The notes under the pieces: model-generated
Seen by the model: the letters and a program-made list of their open reading frames with translations, nothing else
Database searches by the model: none
Told to the model about the DNA's origin: nothing
Assembly: GCA_037074705.1 (NCBI GenBank)
Contig: CM073591.1
Coordinates: 179,577,432 to 179,641,431, forward strand
Origin: Zhengitettix transpicula
Lineage: Eukaryota > Arthropoda > Insecta > Orthoptera > Tetrigidae
Direction of reading: 5' to 3'
Length of the DNA: 64,000 nucleotides
Program-made: the position numbers and the translations under genes
In this document: one piece after another, positions 62,201-64,000 of the stretch
Layout: every line of letters starts with the position of its first letter
How positions within the stretch are numbered: position 1 is the stretch's first letter

Positions 62201-63676
62201 TTCTATACAACCCACATTCATACACAATATTTACTTATTTCTTTTATTATCAACAGATCGTAAATAGTTATTAATAAAATAAAATAAAAAAATTATCAAC
62301 GACCGAGGCGGAATACGTAGTGGCAAGTGAAGGAATTGTTGTGGTTGGTGCGATTGTTGCGAGTGTTACGTGTTGATAATGAAAGTGTCATCAAGTTGAC
62401 AAAGAATCCACAATTCTACAAAAGAAGTAAACATATAGATGTACGATACCACTTTGTTCGGGAGTGCGTGTTGGCAGGTACTGTAAAAGTGGAACACGTA
62501 GATTCCAGGAAGCAACTTGCAGATTTATTTACTAAGCCGTTAGGTAAACAAGTGTTTACTCGCTTAGTTCAAAGAAATTAAATCTAGGACAAAAAAACAC
62601 CCATAAAAGACTCAAACGAAAGCTTCCACAAGACACACAAATAATTGTCAACCTTGACCCAATGCAATCATCCAGAGGTGTGAAATATTCACATAATCCT
62701 CTCTCCAAATACTCTTAGCCATATGATTTCTTATTACATCATAGCAGTGAATTGCATTTACTTGCATAACCTCCTAAATAAAGTTAAAAAACAAAACAAA
62801 CAAAAACGTGAAGCTGTGGGGATGAATTGCTAACAATTCATACAGTCGATTGGAAAGCGTGTTGGAGAAAATCGAATGTATTTGCTTTGTTAATAGTCAT
62901 TTACTCTTTGACGCGACAGCTTTATGTGTTTTGACGCTTGGAAGTTAGTTATGTTCTGTTCTCTCGGATAGGACGCGCTTGTTTTTCCTTAATAATCTCT
63001 TGGGGTGGTGGAGGAAAGTGGTGACAAAAATGAATACAAAAAAAAACATAAACAAGATTGGTGTTAAATCGGAATCTTTGATTTGAATACCAACATTCAC
63101 CATGCCAAATAATAATTTGGGATATAAACTTGGAGTGAGAATGTGTTAATTATGGAATATAATAAGGATTGTGATTAATAATTACTCATAACAAAAAAAT
63201 TATCCATAAACAATTAGGTGACTTTCATATAATTCATTATGTTAATTGATGTAATTCATAAAGTTAAATGCAGTCATAATTGATTGGTTTTATAAGTAAT
63301 CAATCTTATTAAACTGAATGAATCATTAATTTCAATTCACTTGATTGGATTTCAAAGCAAATATAAAATTACATATTTAATTGCAAAAAACAGTATTATT
63401 AGTTTCATAATTTTTTTGCTATAATTTCAGATAATAAGTTGAACTATAGTAAAAAATACTTTTTCTGATAGATGTATACTCACTAAGGAATACATTGATA
63501 AGATATCCAGCCATCCGTCTATGATGTGGTATAAAGGTAGAGAAAAGCTCACGGCGTCCTAATTGCCTTGGTATTGTCAGATCAGGAAGTGTTATTTGCT
63601 TTACTTGGACATCTTGGGTGTCCCTCTCTCCATACCTGTCAGAAATTTCTGAGAATATGCCTCTGTAGCGTGAAAC
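18585..63676 (-). CDS. PPO: Prophenoloxidase gene, 11 visible exons, 5' end outside window
   Basis: Type-3 copper oxidase zymogen of the arthropod melanisation cascade. Once cleaved it oxidises mono- and diphenols to quinones. Joined exons (63484-63676, 49848-50071, 42012-42214, 35301-35451, 35122-35223, 32508-32672, 23551-23679, 23159-23347, 19840-19975, 18985-19211, 18585-18812) give 648 codons with matching phases and GT/AG ends. Insect PPOs are usually about 680-700 residues, so roughly 40-50 N-terminal residues are missing to the right. All six copper-binding His, the 'CGCGWP' thioester-like motif and the C-terminal Cys-rich segment are present, with no stop or frameshift. The gene is spread over 45 kb because introns hold many transposons. 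Hemocyanins and hexamerins are related, but the activation-site region and tyrosinase-type copper motifs favour PPO. Paralogue number cannot be told. Confidence 0.97.
18985..19211 (-). CDS. PPO: PPO exon v10 (thioester-like motif)
   Basis: Two bases plus 75 codons. '[18 protein letters not shown]', then '[17 protein letters not shown]' with the GCGW thioester-like motif shared with complement/alpha2-macroglobulin proteins and conserved in insect PPOs, then '[14 protein letters not shown]'. Acceptor ttctag|TG, donor AGG|GTATGT. Confidence 0.97.
19840..19975 (-). CDS. PPO: PPO exon v9
   Basis: 45 codons plus one base. '[16 protein letters not shown]' and 'MFIELDKF' belong to the hemocyanin C-domain beta sheet. 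Acceptor aattag|GTA, donor A|GTAAGA. The last base joins TG of v10 to make a Met codon. Confidence 0.95.
20150..21275 (+). mobile_element. Ty3/gypsy 3' fragment between short direct repeats
   Basis: Plus-strand frames at 20740-21030 carry an integrase C-terminal-like tail ('[13 protein letters not shown]' then a His-rich 'NHVHSN' block) that recalls the end of gypsy polyproteins. Frames shift several times. A ~70-bp segment, 'tgtgtaaagtagcg...tcagtttccgt', occurs at 20160-20225 and again at 21203-21265, possibly LTR remnants. Lies in the PPO intron between v9 and v8. Confidence 0.4.
21339..23128 (-). mobile_element. Tigger/pogo DNA transposon with degraded transposase
   Basis: Terminal inverted repeats 'CAGTCATACCTCGGTTTTCG' (left) and, reverse-complemented, 'CAGTCAAACTTCGCTTTTCG' (right) are flanked by TA on both sides, the pogo/Tigger target duplication. 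The minus strand carries transposase remnants: 'FNIDETGFF'-like first Asp block, a '[17 protein letters not shown]' second block, and '[19 protein letters not shown]' near the C-terminus. Many stops and frameshifts make it inactive. About 1.79 kb, in the PPO intron between v9 and v8. Confidence 0.9.
23159..23347 (-). CDS. PPO: PPO exon v8 (start of beta-rich C-domain)
   Basis: 63 codons, phase 0. '[20 protein letters not shown]' is a PPO signature following the copper domain. Acceptor ttcag|CTT, donor CAG|GTACAA. The end of the Tigger transposon lies only 30 bp downstream of the donor. Confidence 0.95.
23551..23679 (-). CDS. PPO: PPO exon v7 (copper B site, third His)
   Basis: 43 codons, phase 0 at both ends. 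'[20 protein letters not shown]' contains the third CuB ligand, exon His22. Acceptor ttttag|GAA, donor CAA|GTAAGT. An 8.8-kb intron full of LTR elements separates it from v6. Confidence 0.96.
23907..23958. repeat. (CA)n(TA)n microsatellite
   Basis: Pure CA tract followed by a TA tract, in the PPO intron between v7 and v6. Confidence 0.95.
23985..24980 (-). mobile_element. LTR (minus orientation) followed by a primer-binding-site-like tract
   Basis: Read on the minus strand, 24980 to 24023 begins TGTAATGCCAA and ends ATTTATTACA. The next bases read 'taaatggctacctcaacgtg' then 'gggc', similar to primer-binding sites just inside LTRs. Internal blocks match the element at 14693-15714 in opposite orientation. 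The right flank is a 40-bp (TA)n tract. Probably a 5' LTR plus about 40 bp of internal region. Confidence 0.6.
24981..25022. repeat. (TA)n microsatellite
   Basis: Uninterrupted AT tract abutting the LTR end at 24980. Confidence 0.95.
25218..26723. mobile_element. Foldback-type element with long inverted repeats
   Basis: The left arm (about 25218-25690) and the right arm (about 26395-26723, reversed) match in order. Both have CCCGA-rich short repeats ('gttttcccgac', 'catttgcccgac', 'cattttcccgaa'), then 'atttcaaccaaactt', 'aagttaactctagcacccc', 'gggtgggggtagaagg', 'ttttcaaaatacaaaata' and 'ttttagtgtcgaattt'. The centre has no domain-bearing ORF and a poly-G run at 26140-26158. Long imperfect inverted repeats without a transposase suggest a non-autonomous foldback/MITE-like element. 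A ~50-bp direct repeat flanks it (25167-25215 and 26759-26808). Confidence 0.7.
26810..27141. other. AT-rich intron sequence
   Basis: Short (taa)n-like runs near 26945-26970; otherwise nothing recognisable. Confidence 0.5.
27142..27236. repeat. (AC)n(TA)n microsatellite
   Basis: AC tract 27142-27168, then a long TA tract broken once near 27211, ending at the next LTR-like element. Confidence 0.95.
27237..27942. mobile_element. LTR-like element in a (TA)n tract
   Basis: Starts TGTAATACTAATT and ends AATACTACA, with TA-rich microsatellite on both sides. About 706 bp, no significant ORF, with GC-richer inner part. Termini resemble those of the LTRs at 28242-29199 and 14693-15714, so I read it as a solo LTR of a related family. 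Confidence 0.5.
27976..28205 (-). repeat. 230-bp perfect copy of an LTR/internal junction
   Basis: Identical by eye, without indels, to 29138-29367 (offset 1162). It covers the last ~62 bp of the adjacent LTR ending 'attactaca' and ~168 bp of retroelement internal sequence, placed just outside the LTR at 28242. TA microsatellite flanks it on both sides. Confidence 0.85.
28242..32203 (-). mobile_element. LTR retroelement with degenerate gag only
   Basis: LTRs at 28242-29199 and 31390-32203 share long near-identical blocks ('atcaatgcgtctgaacatag', 'ttacggccgcc', 'gatcaacaatgttttctttg'). Both start TGTAATA and end ATTACTACA. Read on the minus strand, the 5' LTR (31390-32203) is followed by 'aattggcgcaacaacgtgtg', a primer-binding-site-like tract. 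A gag-like frame starts near 31123, and no protease, RT or integrase is recognisable in the 2.2-kb interior. The two LTRs differ by about 140 bp in length. It looks like a non-autonomous (LARD-like) or internally deleted element. Located in the PPO intron between v7 and v6. Confidence 0.75.
30040..31123 (-). pseudogene. Degenerate coiled-coil gag-like region
   Basis: The minus strand from a Met at about 31123 ('[17 protein letters not shown]') runs through short repeats of the type 'KNLAEMG', then an open stretch at 30927-30532 rich in Glu, Lys and Leu with coiled-coil character. That stretch contains an internal near-repeat ('[19 protein letters not shown]' and '[19 protein letters not shown]'). 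A second open stretch is 30423-30040. Stops separate them. This is expected of a retroelement gag but no capsid signature is certain. Confidence 0.45.
32204..32507. other. Intron sequence without recognisable feature
   Basis: Begins with a short (TA)n tract after the LTR. I see nothing else before exon v6. Confidence 0.5.
32508..32672 (-). CDS. PPO: PPO exon v6 (copper B site, first two His)
   Basis: 55 codons, phase 0 at both ends. '[20 protein letters not shown]' holds CuB ligands His37 and His41 of the exon. Upstream, '[16 protein letters not shown]' matches the conserved PPO helix. Acceptor tttcag|GAA, donor CTG|GTAAGT. Confidence 0.96.
33076..34830 (+). repeat. 280-bp repeat array (copy D) with 3' tail module
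   Basis: A (TA)n tract (33076-33094) is followed by about six diverged monomers in the same orientation as array A, then the tail module (34680-34830: 'acaaagaacacgtgtacgaa', then 'aaggaacatacacacatac' and 'tttttatttataaga'). The GC-rich 5' module is not seen. Lies in the PPO intron between v6 and v5. A 12-bp or longer poly-T run occurs near 34092. Confidence 0.8.
34831..35121. other. Intron sequence without recognisable feature
   Basis: AT-rich; I see nothing in it. Confidence 0.5.
35122..35223 (-). CDS. PPO: PPO exon v5
   Basis: 34 codons, phase 0 at both ends, from '[13 protein letters not shown]' to 'AIHIGEVVN'. Separated from v4 by only 78 bp, the shortest intron here. Acceptor ttcacag|GAT, donor AAT|GTAAGG. 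Confidence 0.95.
35301..35451 (-). CDS. PPO: PPO exon v4
   Basis: One base plus 50 codons. The split Arg codon (AG|G) leads into '[13 protein letters not shown]', then '[19 protein letters not shown]', a well conserved PPO stretch between the CuA and CuB sites. Acceptor ttgcag|G, donor AAA|GTAAGA. Confidence 0.95.
35452..36122. other. Intron sequence without recognisable feature
   Basis: AT-rich; only short ORFs without domains. Confidence 0.5.
36123..36320 (+). mobile_element. Short LTR with primer-binding site (Mag-like)
   Basis: 36123 (or 36155) to 36298 begins TGTAAT and ends TATATTACA, followed directly by 'aatggcgacgcagataaaac', a tRNA primer-binding-site-like tract as in Mag-type gypsy elements. 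An 'aataaaacgtgtg' poly(A) signal context lies inside. The first 30 bp are tandemly duplicated (36121-36150 and 36153-36182). The interior to about 36960 has no clear ORF. Confidence 0.5.
36963..37278 (+). mobile_element. Additional LTR end(s) with primer-binding-like tracts
   Basis: TGTAACATTC at 36963 to CATAACA at 37237, followed by 'ttttgacgctccaacgtggc'. A near copy of this end lies about 55 bp upstream ('attacattttgtgcttcaac' then 'gtgagg'). A third ATTACA at 37278 abuts a TA/TG microsatellite (37279-37308). Likely overlapping retroelement relics; boundaries are uncertain. Confidence 0.4.
37309..38110 (+). other. Probable 5' region of the downstream LINE, with an LTR-like relic
   Basis: GC-richer than its surroundings, no long ORF, and leads into the ORF1 start at 38111. 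Near 37570 'ggtgaccccgacgtgatggt' resembles a primer-binding site of an LTR element, so two relics may be joined here. Confidence 0.35.
38111..41520 (+). pseudogene. Jockey-type non-LTR retrotransposon, dead copy
   Basis: ORF1 relic from 38111, with a shortened zinc-knuckle-like motif '[13 protein letters not shown]' at 38662-38700. ORF2 relic from 39424: the apurinic endonuclease start '[10 protein letters not shown]', then '[11 protein letters not shown]' (catalytic Glu block), and 'SRWNLKSVN' near 40030, typical of Jockey-clade endonucleases. The RT relic includes 'YADDLTFLC' at 41091-41117, the catalytic YADD. Stops and frameshifts throughout. Codon content is A/C-rich on the coding strand. 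Lies in the PPO intron between v4 and v3. Confidence 0.8.
41521..42011. other. Intron sequence without recognisable feature
   Basis: AT-rich; nothing seen before exon v3. Confidence 0.5.
42012..42214 (-). CDS. PPO: PPO exon v3 (copper A site)
   Basis: 67 codons plus two bases. The copper A helix reads '[12 protein letters not shown]': exon residues His33 and His37 are the first two CuA ligands and His62 in 'YYIHHQ' is the third. The residue before the first ligand is Phe, where most PPOs I recall have His, but that residue is not a ligand. Acceptor ctttcag|ATT. The donor reads AG|GTCATA, weaker than the GTAAG/GTGAG donors of most other exons. Confidence 0.96.
42694..42957 (-). mobile_element. 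tRNA-derived SINE with perfect 15-bp target site duplication
   Basis: Body 42709-42942 lies between two copies of 'gcagatttaatttat' (42694-42708 and 42943-42957). On the minus strand the 5' end carries a B-box-like 'gggttcgaatccc' (plus strand 42892-42904). The body ends 'tgctgtagagccataaaata' with a short (ATA)n tail, and has no ORF. No A box is evident, so it may be 5'-truncated. Flanked by PPO introns, it is not a functional tRNA gene. Confidence 0.85.
44272..45016 (-). mobile_element. piggyBac-like element, internally deleted
   Basis: Terminal inverted repeats 'aacgttgactgcc' (44272-44284) and 'ggcagtcaacgtg' (45004-45016). The right flank is TTAA (45017-45020), and the left has TTGA at 44269-44272, one change from TTAA. 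Subterminal inverted blocks 'ggaagccaactacgagtt' / 'aactcgtagttggcttcc' support the ends. The minus strand from 44980 encodes a piggyBac transposase N-terminal-side fragment including '[20 protein letters not shown]'. The catalytic domain is absent. Inside, a ~60-bp block is duplicated (44567-44622 and 44701-44757). Confidence 0.8.
45701..45950. repeat. Insertion bounded by a ~27-bp direct repeat
   Basis: 'aacaggctacatgagg' followed by a taatcca block occurs at 45703-45727 and again at 45923-45947. Between them are an 18-bp local duplication, a C/G-rich block and a T-rich stretch near 45898-45920. It splits the integrase relic, so it is either a short retroposon with duplicated target or a partial tandem duplication. 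Confidence 0.5.
46669..46933 (+). mobile_element. Candidate LTR of the gypsy relic
   Basis: Begins TGTAAATATT nine bases after the polyprotein stop and ends CTCTACA, with an AATAAA at about 46853. The next bases 'ttggtgagcattacaagtgc' look like a primer-binding site, which is unexpected after a 3' LTR. A tandem LTR arrangement or a wrong boundary is possible. Confidence 0.35.
47239..49065 (+). repeat. (TA)n tract plus 280-bp repeat array (copy E)
   Basis: A (TA)n tract at 47239-47285 leads into about six monomers in the same orientation as array A, ending at 'atttccacccatatatatat'. Blocks such as 'taaaaatatttattacac' occur twice (48268-48290 and 48718-48738). Neither terminal module is present. 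PPO intron between v3 and v2. Confidence 0.8.
49066..49847. other. AT-rich intron sequence with a (TA)n tract
   Basis: (TA)n at 49620-49644 is directly preceded by 'tttattaca', the same LTR-end-like junction seen elsewhere in the window. No ORF of interest. Confidence 0.45.
49848..50071 (-). CDS. PPO: PPO exon v2 (hemocyanin N-domain)
   Basis: Two bases plus 74 codons, beginning '[20 protein letters not shown]' and including 'ALLHRPDT' and '[13 protein letters not shown]', the all-alpha N-terminal domain of the hemocyanin/PPO superfamily. Acceptor cttacag|GC and donor AGA|GTAAGT. The codon split with v1 (A + GC) gives Ser where many PPOs have Gly. Confidence 0.95.
50072..51246. other. Intron sequence with a (CT)n microsatellite
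   Basis: A CT tract at about 50987-51011; otherwise nothing recognised up to the copia element. Confidence 0.5.
51247..51311 (+). repeat. Truncated 5' LTR of copia element 1
   Basis: 65 bp from 'ttgcatgtgttaataaagc' to 'ttattctatca', identical by eye to 55726-55790. The first ~90 bp of the LTR, present at the 3' end, are missing here. It is followed at 51312 by 'ggttatgggcccag', the initiator-Met tRNA primer-binding site used by copia-type elements. Confidence 0.85.
51597..55610 (+). CDS. Copia-type Gag-Pol polyprotein, intact
   Basis: A single frame of 1337 codons from the first ATG at 51597; an earlier in-frame GTG at 51555 is less likely. Domains in order: Gag with zinc knuckle '[14 protein letters not shown]' (residues 238-251); aspartic protease '[13 protein letters not shown]' (Asp about 300); GAG-pre-integrase '[10 protein letters not shown]'; integrase Asp493 ('HSDLCGPM'), Asp556 ('LRTDRGTEY') and Glu586 ('[12 protein letters not shown]'); copia RT with 'YKARLVAKG' and catalytic YVDD at 1020-1023; RNase H Asp1190, Glu1231, Asp1266. 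All catalytic residues are visible, and no stop or frameshift is seen. GC content and codon use differ clearly from the AT-rich flanks. Sits in the 13.4-kb PPO intron, opposite strand. Confidence 0.96.
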   Translation: MATENPTGPFAHPKLEGRENYTSWCFAMKMYLIRRGYWKRIEPTGAMVADDERDAIALSYIVEGCKPQIFDDISDCTTGQQAWNKLAKLFQPTGASRLADIIRKLTKTNLSDCENMTDYINRMLSCARELRSLKAEISDSVIAYIILAGLPSEYDALVIALTNSGKDVTTDFIREKLLEDRNALKIAPTKNETALMANRSNQRRGNGQGRRRERGRGYGQSLNGGNGTNYEKPISHTCFNCMKRGHKMAKCPEPPRHMRAAIATTAGNETKSTKSPDQDGGLLFHALLADGTQTNQWYVDSGASQHMTGTKNLLTNFVEETPRRVLTGKGCLQTEGYGDLTLDIKRGDEKATVTITKVNYVPTLPVNLLSTKWLATKHRVESHFTAERVFMKRDGRVLLTGSGYGDDLYTLDMASPKRAMIRKTTDSIQLWHKRMGHLGIDNLRKVRKMADGIDFNDGDIECSSCMKGRQAKLPFPKQSTRRSTEVLQMIHSDLCGPMESASFGGARYLLAFTDDMTRFTHTYFLKEKSEVTTKFEEYKAVVENQTGKRIRVLRTDRGTEYTNRTLSEILRRAGIIHETSAAYTPEQNGVAERVNRTLCERARSMLQDAKLDKRYWAEAVRTATLLKNVSPTKALQGVTPFELWHGRRPNLANLRTFGCKAHVLTPASQRFKWDPKSTTMMFVGYSANSKAYRLTNPRTHSTVESRNVVFHEGTMWAEPTHETKPHEENSTTADSDDPGCRTRTEPMQTAEHDDDGDNNDAPATEVLRRSDRNRQAPANLDDYQVYAASHDESDDYDDLHCGSDAFLTALVHKAQSSQPTDPQSEQEALSRSDRTYWQEAMIDEYDAHIRNGTWEETALPPGRKAIDYRWIFRLKTKSDGTIDRYKARLVAKGCSQVPGTDFDETFSPVIRYSSLRALIAFATLNDYDIQQMDAVMAFTQSSLKEDIYMRLPVLPNDSGKGTGSRVCRLRKTLYGLKQSGREWYKLLDQSFRSMSMIKSTFDECIYFKKFKDDILIIAVYVDDLLIFAKKPDTMTSTKQRLSKMFKMKDLGQVGTILGIEIRRNLQEGTTTLNQRQYINSVLKRYNMHDCNPSCTPSDGKPLLPTTPTDERQRDVKNLPYQSLVGSLLYAALATRPDIAHIVGELAKFCGNYSNEHWSSAKRVLRYLKGTADATLTYSRNGNSKVEGFCDASFADCPTTRRSTTGFVFLLAGGAITWNSRRQPTVAASTTEAEYMALSNATKEAIWLRKFNHEFLRSTEPILLRSDNKGAVDLTKNNVFHNRTKHIDVRHRICREAIAQQQIRVEQISTKLMTADSLTKSVPREKFEWCRQHFGLTT
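55635..55790 (+). repeat. 3' LTR of copia element 1
   Basis: 156 bp, TGATGGAATC...TTCTATCA, preceded by the purine-rich tract. Contains 'ttaataaagc', a possible poly(A) signal region. Confidence 0.85.
55791..57288. repeat. AT-rich sequence with degenerate ~100-180-bp repeats (56430-57270)
   Basis: From about 56430, blocks like 'gggttggggtaggagggg', 'gtgtccaattcattgctttt', 'gtgtccaatccattgttttt', 'gacattgctgagat' and 'gcattgctgagataaaatat' recur at irregular 100-180-bp spacing. They suggest a degraded tandem or nested repeat distinct from the 280-bp family. 55791-56430 shows nothing. Confidence 0.4.
57588..62581 (+). pseudogene. Copia-type Gag-Pol relic (element 2), interrupted
   Basis: Gag from 57588 (includes '[20 protein letters not shown]' and a degraded zinc-knuckle region near 58168), protease '[13 protein letters not shown]' at 58360, GAG-pre-integrase '[11 protein letters not shown]' at 58758, integrase (near 58880-59480, with the 'SPQQNGAA' block at 59140), RT ('[10 protein letters not shown]', '[11 protein letters not shown]', YVDD at 60409), and RNase H start '[10 protein letters not shown]'. 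RNase H resumes after the LINE insertion at 62295 with '[14 protein letters not shown]' and ends '[11 protein letters not shown]'. At least eight frameshifts or stops. Family differs from element 1. Confidence 0.9.
60945..62294 (+). mobile_element. Jockey-type LINE, 5'-truncated, nested in copia 2
   Basis: Starts inside RT ('[20 protein letters not shown]'), crosses one frameshift near 61070, then an open frame 61119-62267 holds the RT palm: '[15 protein letters not shown]', '[15 protein letters not shown]' and 'TYADDTVIL' (61431), plus the thumb and C-terminal region. It ends with (A)n-rich 'aataaaataaaataaaaaaa', after which copia RNase H resumes. 5' truncation and A-rich tail are typical of target-primed insertion. 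I found no clear target duplication. Better preserved than its host element, so inserted later. Confidence 0.9.
62995..63483. other. Intron sequence without recognisable feature
   Basis: AT-rich sequence between copia 2 and exon v1. Confidence 0.5.
63484..63676 (-). CDS. PPO: PPO exon v1 (pro-region and activation site)
   Basis: Encodes 64 codons plus one base, from 'VSRYRGIF' to 'LINVFL'. 'SDRYGE' aligns with the usual 'NRFG' proteolytic activation site (Arg-Phe), here Arg-Tyr. Then come '[13 protein letters not shown]' and '[13 protein letters not shown]', which are typical PPO segments. Donor is A|GTGAGT. The acceptor before 63676 (ttttgaag) has a poor pyrimidine tract, so the true 5' boundary could be a few codons off; 'ctacag' ending at 63662 is an alternative. 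Confidence 0.92.
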
Positions 63677-64000
63677 CTTCAAAATGAACACTTATTTATA
63701 CTGTTCAGTCTTTAGCAAAATATAATATTTACATCCTACATTCTCAAGATAAACAATTTAATACTAGGATTTTCATCGTCAAAGCAGTTCTCAGAATAAA
63801 TATAACTAAGATCTTCCAGTGCATTTTAGCACGGAAAGGTTATTGATTAAGCCATAGCCCTGTGTTGTGTCTTATGAAATATCTGCATAAAGTAAAACTC
63901 ACACATGAAAATTTCATAGTCAATGGTGGCTGGTGCATATGTGTTAATGTGCTACAACATTTAATTTAGGAATTAATTTTAAGAACCTTTATAATAATTG
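63677..64000. other. Upstream PPO intron (partial)
   Basis: No segment on the minus strand resembles a PPO N-terminus, so the first coding exon lies outside the window. Confidence 0.5.

Larger units (their letters stand above)
57289..62994 (+). mobile_element. Copia-type LTR retrotransposon 2, dead, with nested LINE
   Basis: LTRs 57289-57418 and 62860-62994 share 'gtatttgctttgttaatagt' and 'cgcgacagctttatgtgttt' but differ by several substitutions and an indel. 'ggttatgtgcagag' at 57419 is a degenerate initiator-Met primer-binding site. Possible target duplication atatc (57284-57288) / atctc (62995-62999), one mismatch. Lies in the same PPO intron as copia 1. Confidence 0.85.

Overview
The window looks like a stretch of an AT-rich, transposon-laden insect genome. 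The one host gene I can support is a prophenoloxidase (PPO) gene on the minus strand. It runs from 63676 down to the stop codon at 18585 in 11 visible exons (648 codons). Only the first exon or exons, roughly the N-terminal 40-50 residues, lie beyond the right edge. All six copper-ligand histidines, the thioester-like GCGW motif and every internal splice phase fit together. The exon protein resembles PPOs of hemimetabolous insects as I remember them. That placement, and a large genome size, are inferences and not shown by the sequence.

Layout, left to right. 1-6440 is mostly a degenerate ~280-bp tandem repeat family with its own terminal modules, plus a ~1.2-kb repeat that recurs at 9635-10905. 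6895-8060 is an unidentified GC-rich non-coding island. 8070-9215 is an AT-rich local duplication. 10980-11390 is a minus-strand gag relic. 11395-16160 is the 280-bp family in the opposite orientation, split by a long LTR-like element (14693-15714). 16158-18360 is a graveyard of a frameshifted mariner, a Polinton-type DNA polymerase B relic, a Penelope-type RT relic and a LINE RT relic, ending about 225 bp downstream of the PPO stop codon.

18.5-63.7 kb is the PPO gene, with introns from 78 bp to 13.4 kb filled by mobile elements. These include a gypsy tail, a Tigger/pogo element with TIRs, LTR elements sitting in (TA)n tracts, a long inverted-repeat (foldback) element, a ~4-kb LTR retroelement, more 280-bp arrays, Mag-like and other LTRs, a dead Jockey-type LINE, a SINE with a perfect 15-bp target duplication, a dead Ty3/gypsy provirus-like element interrupted by a piggyBac-like element, an open-reading-frame-intact copia-type element (51247-55790), and a dead second copia-type element interrupted by a 5'-truncated Jockey-type LINE.

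I do not see a convincing new multi-gene system. The items most worth a second look are the 280-bp repeat family with defined ends, the GC-rich island, the LTR family repeatedly found inside (TA)n tracts, the foldback element with CCCGA-rich ends, the nearly intact copia element with matching LTR remnants, and the Arg-Tyr instead of Arg-Phe activation site in PPO.
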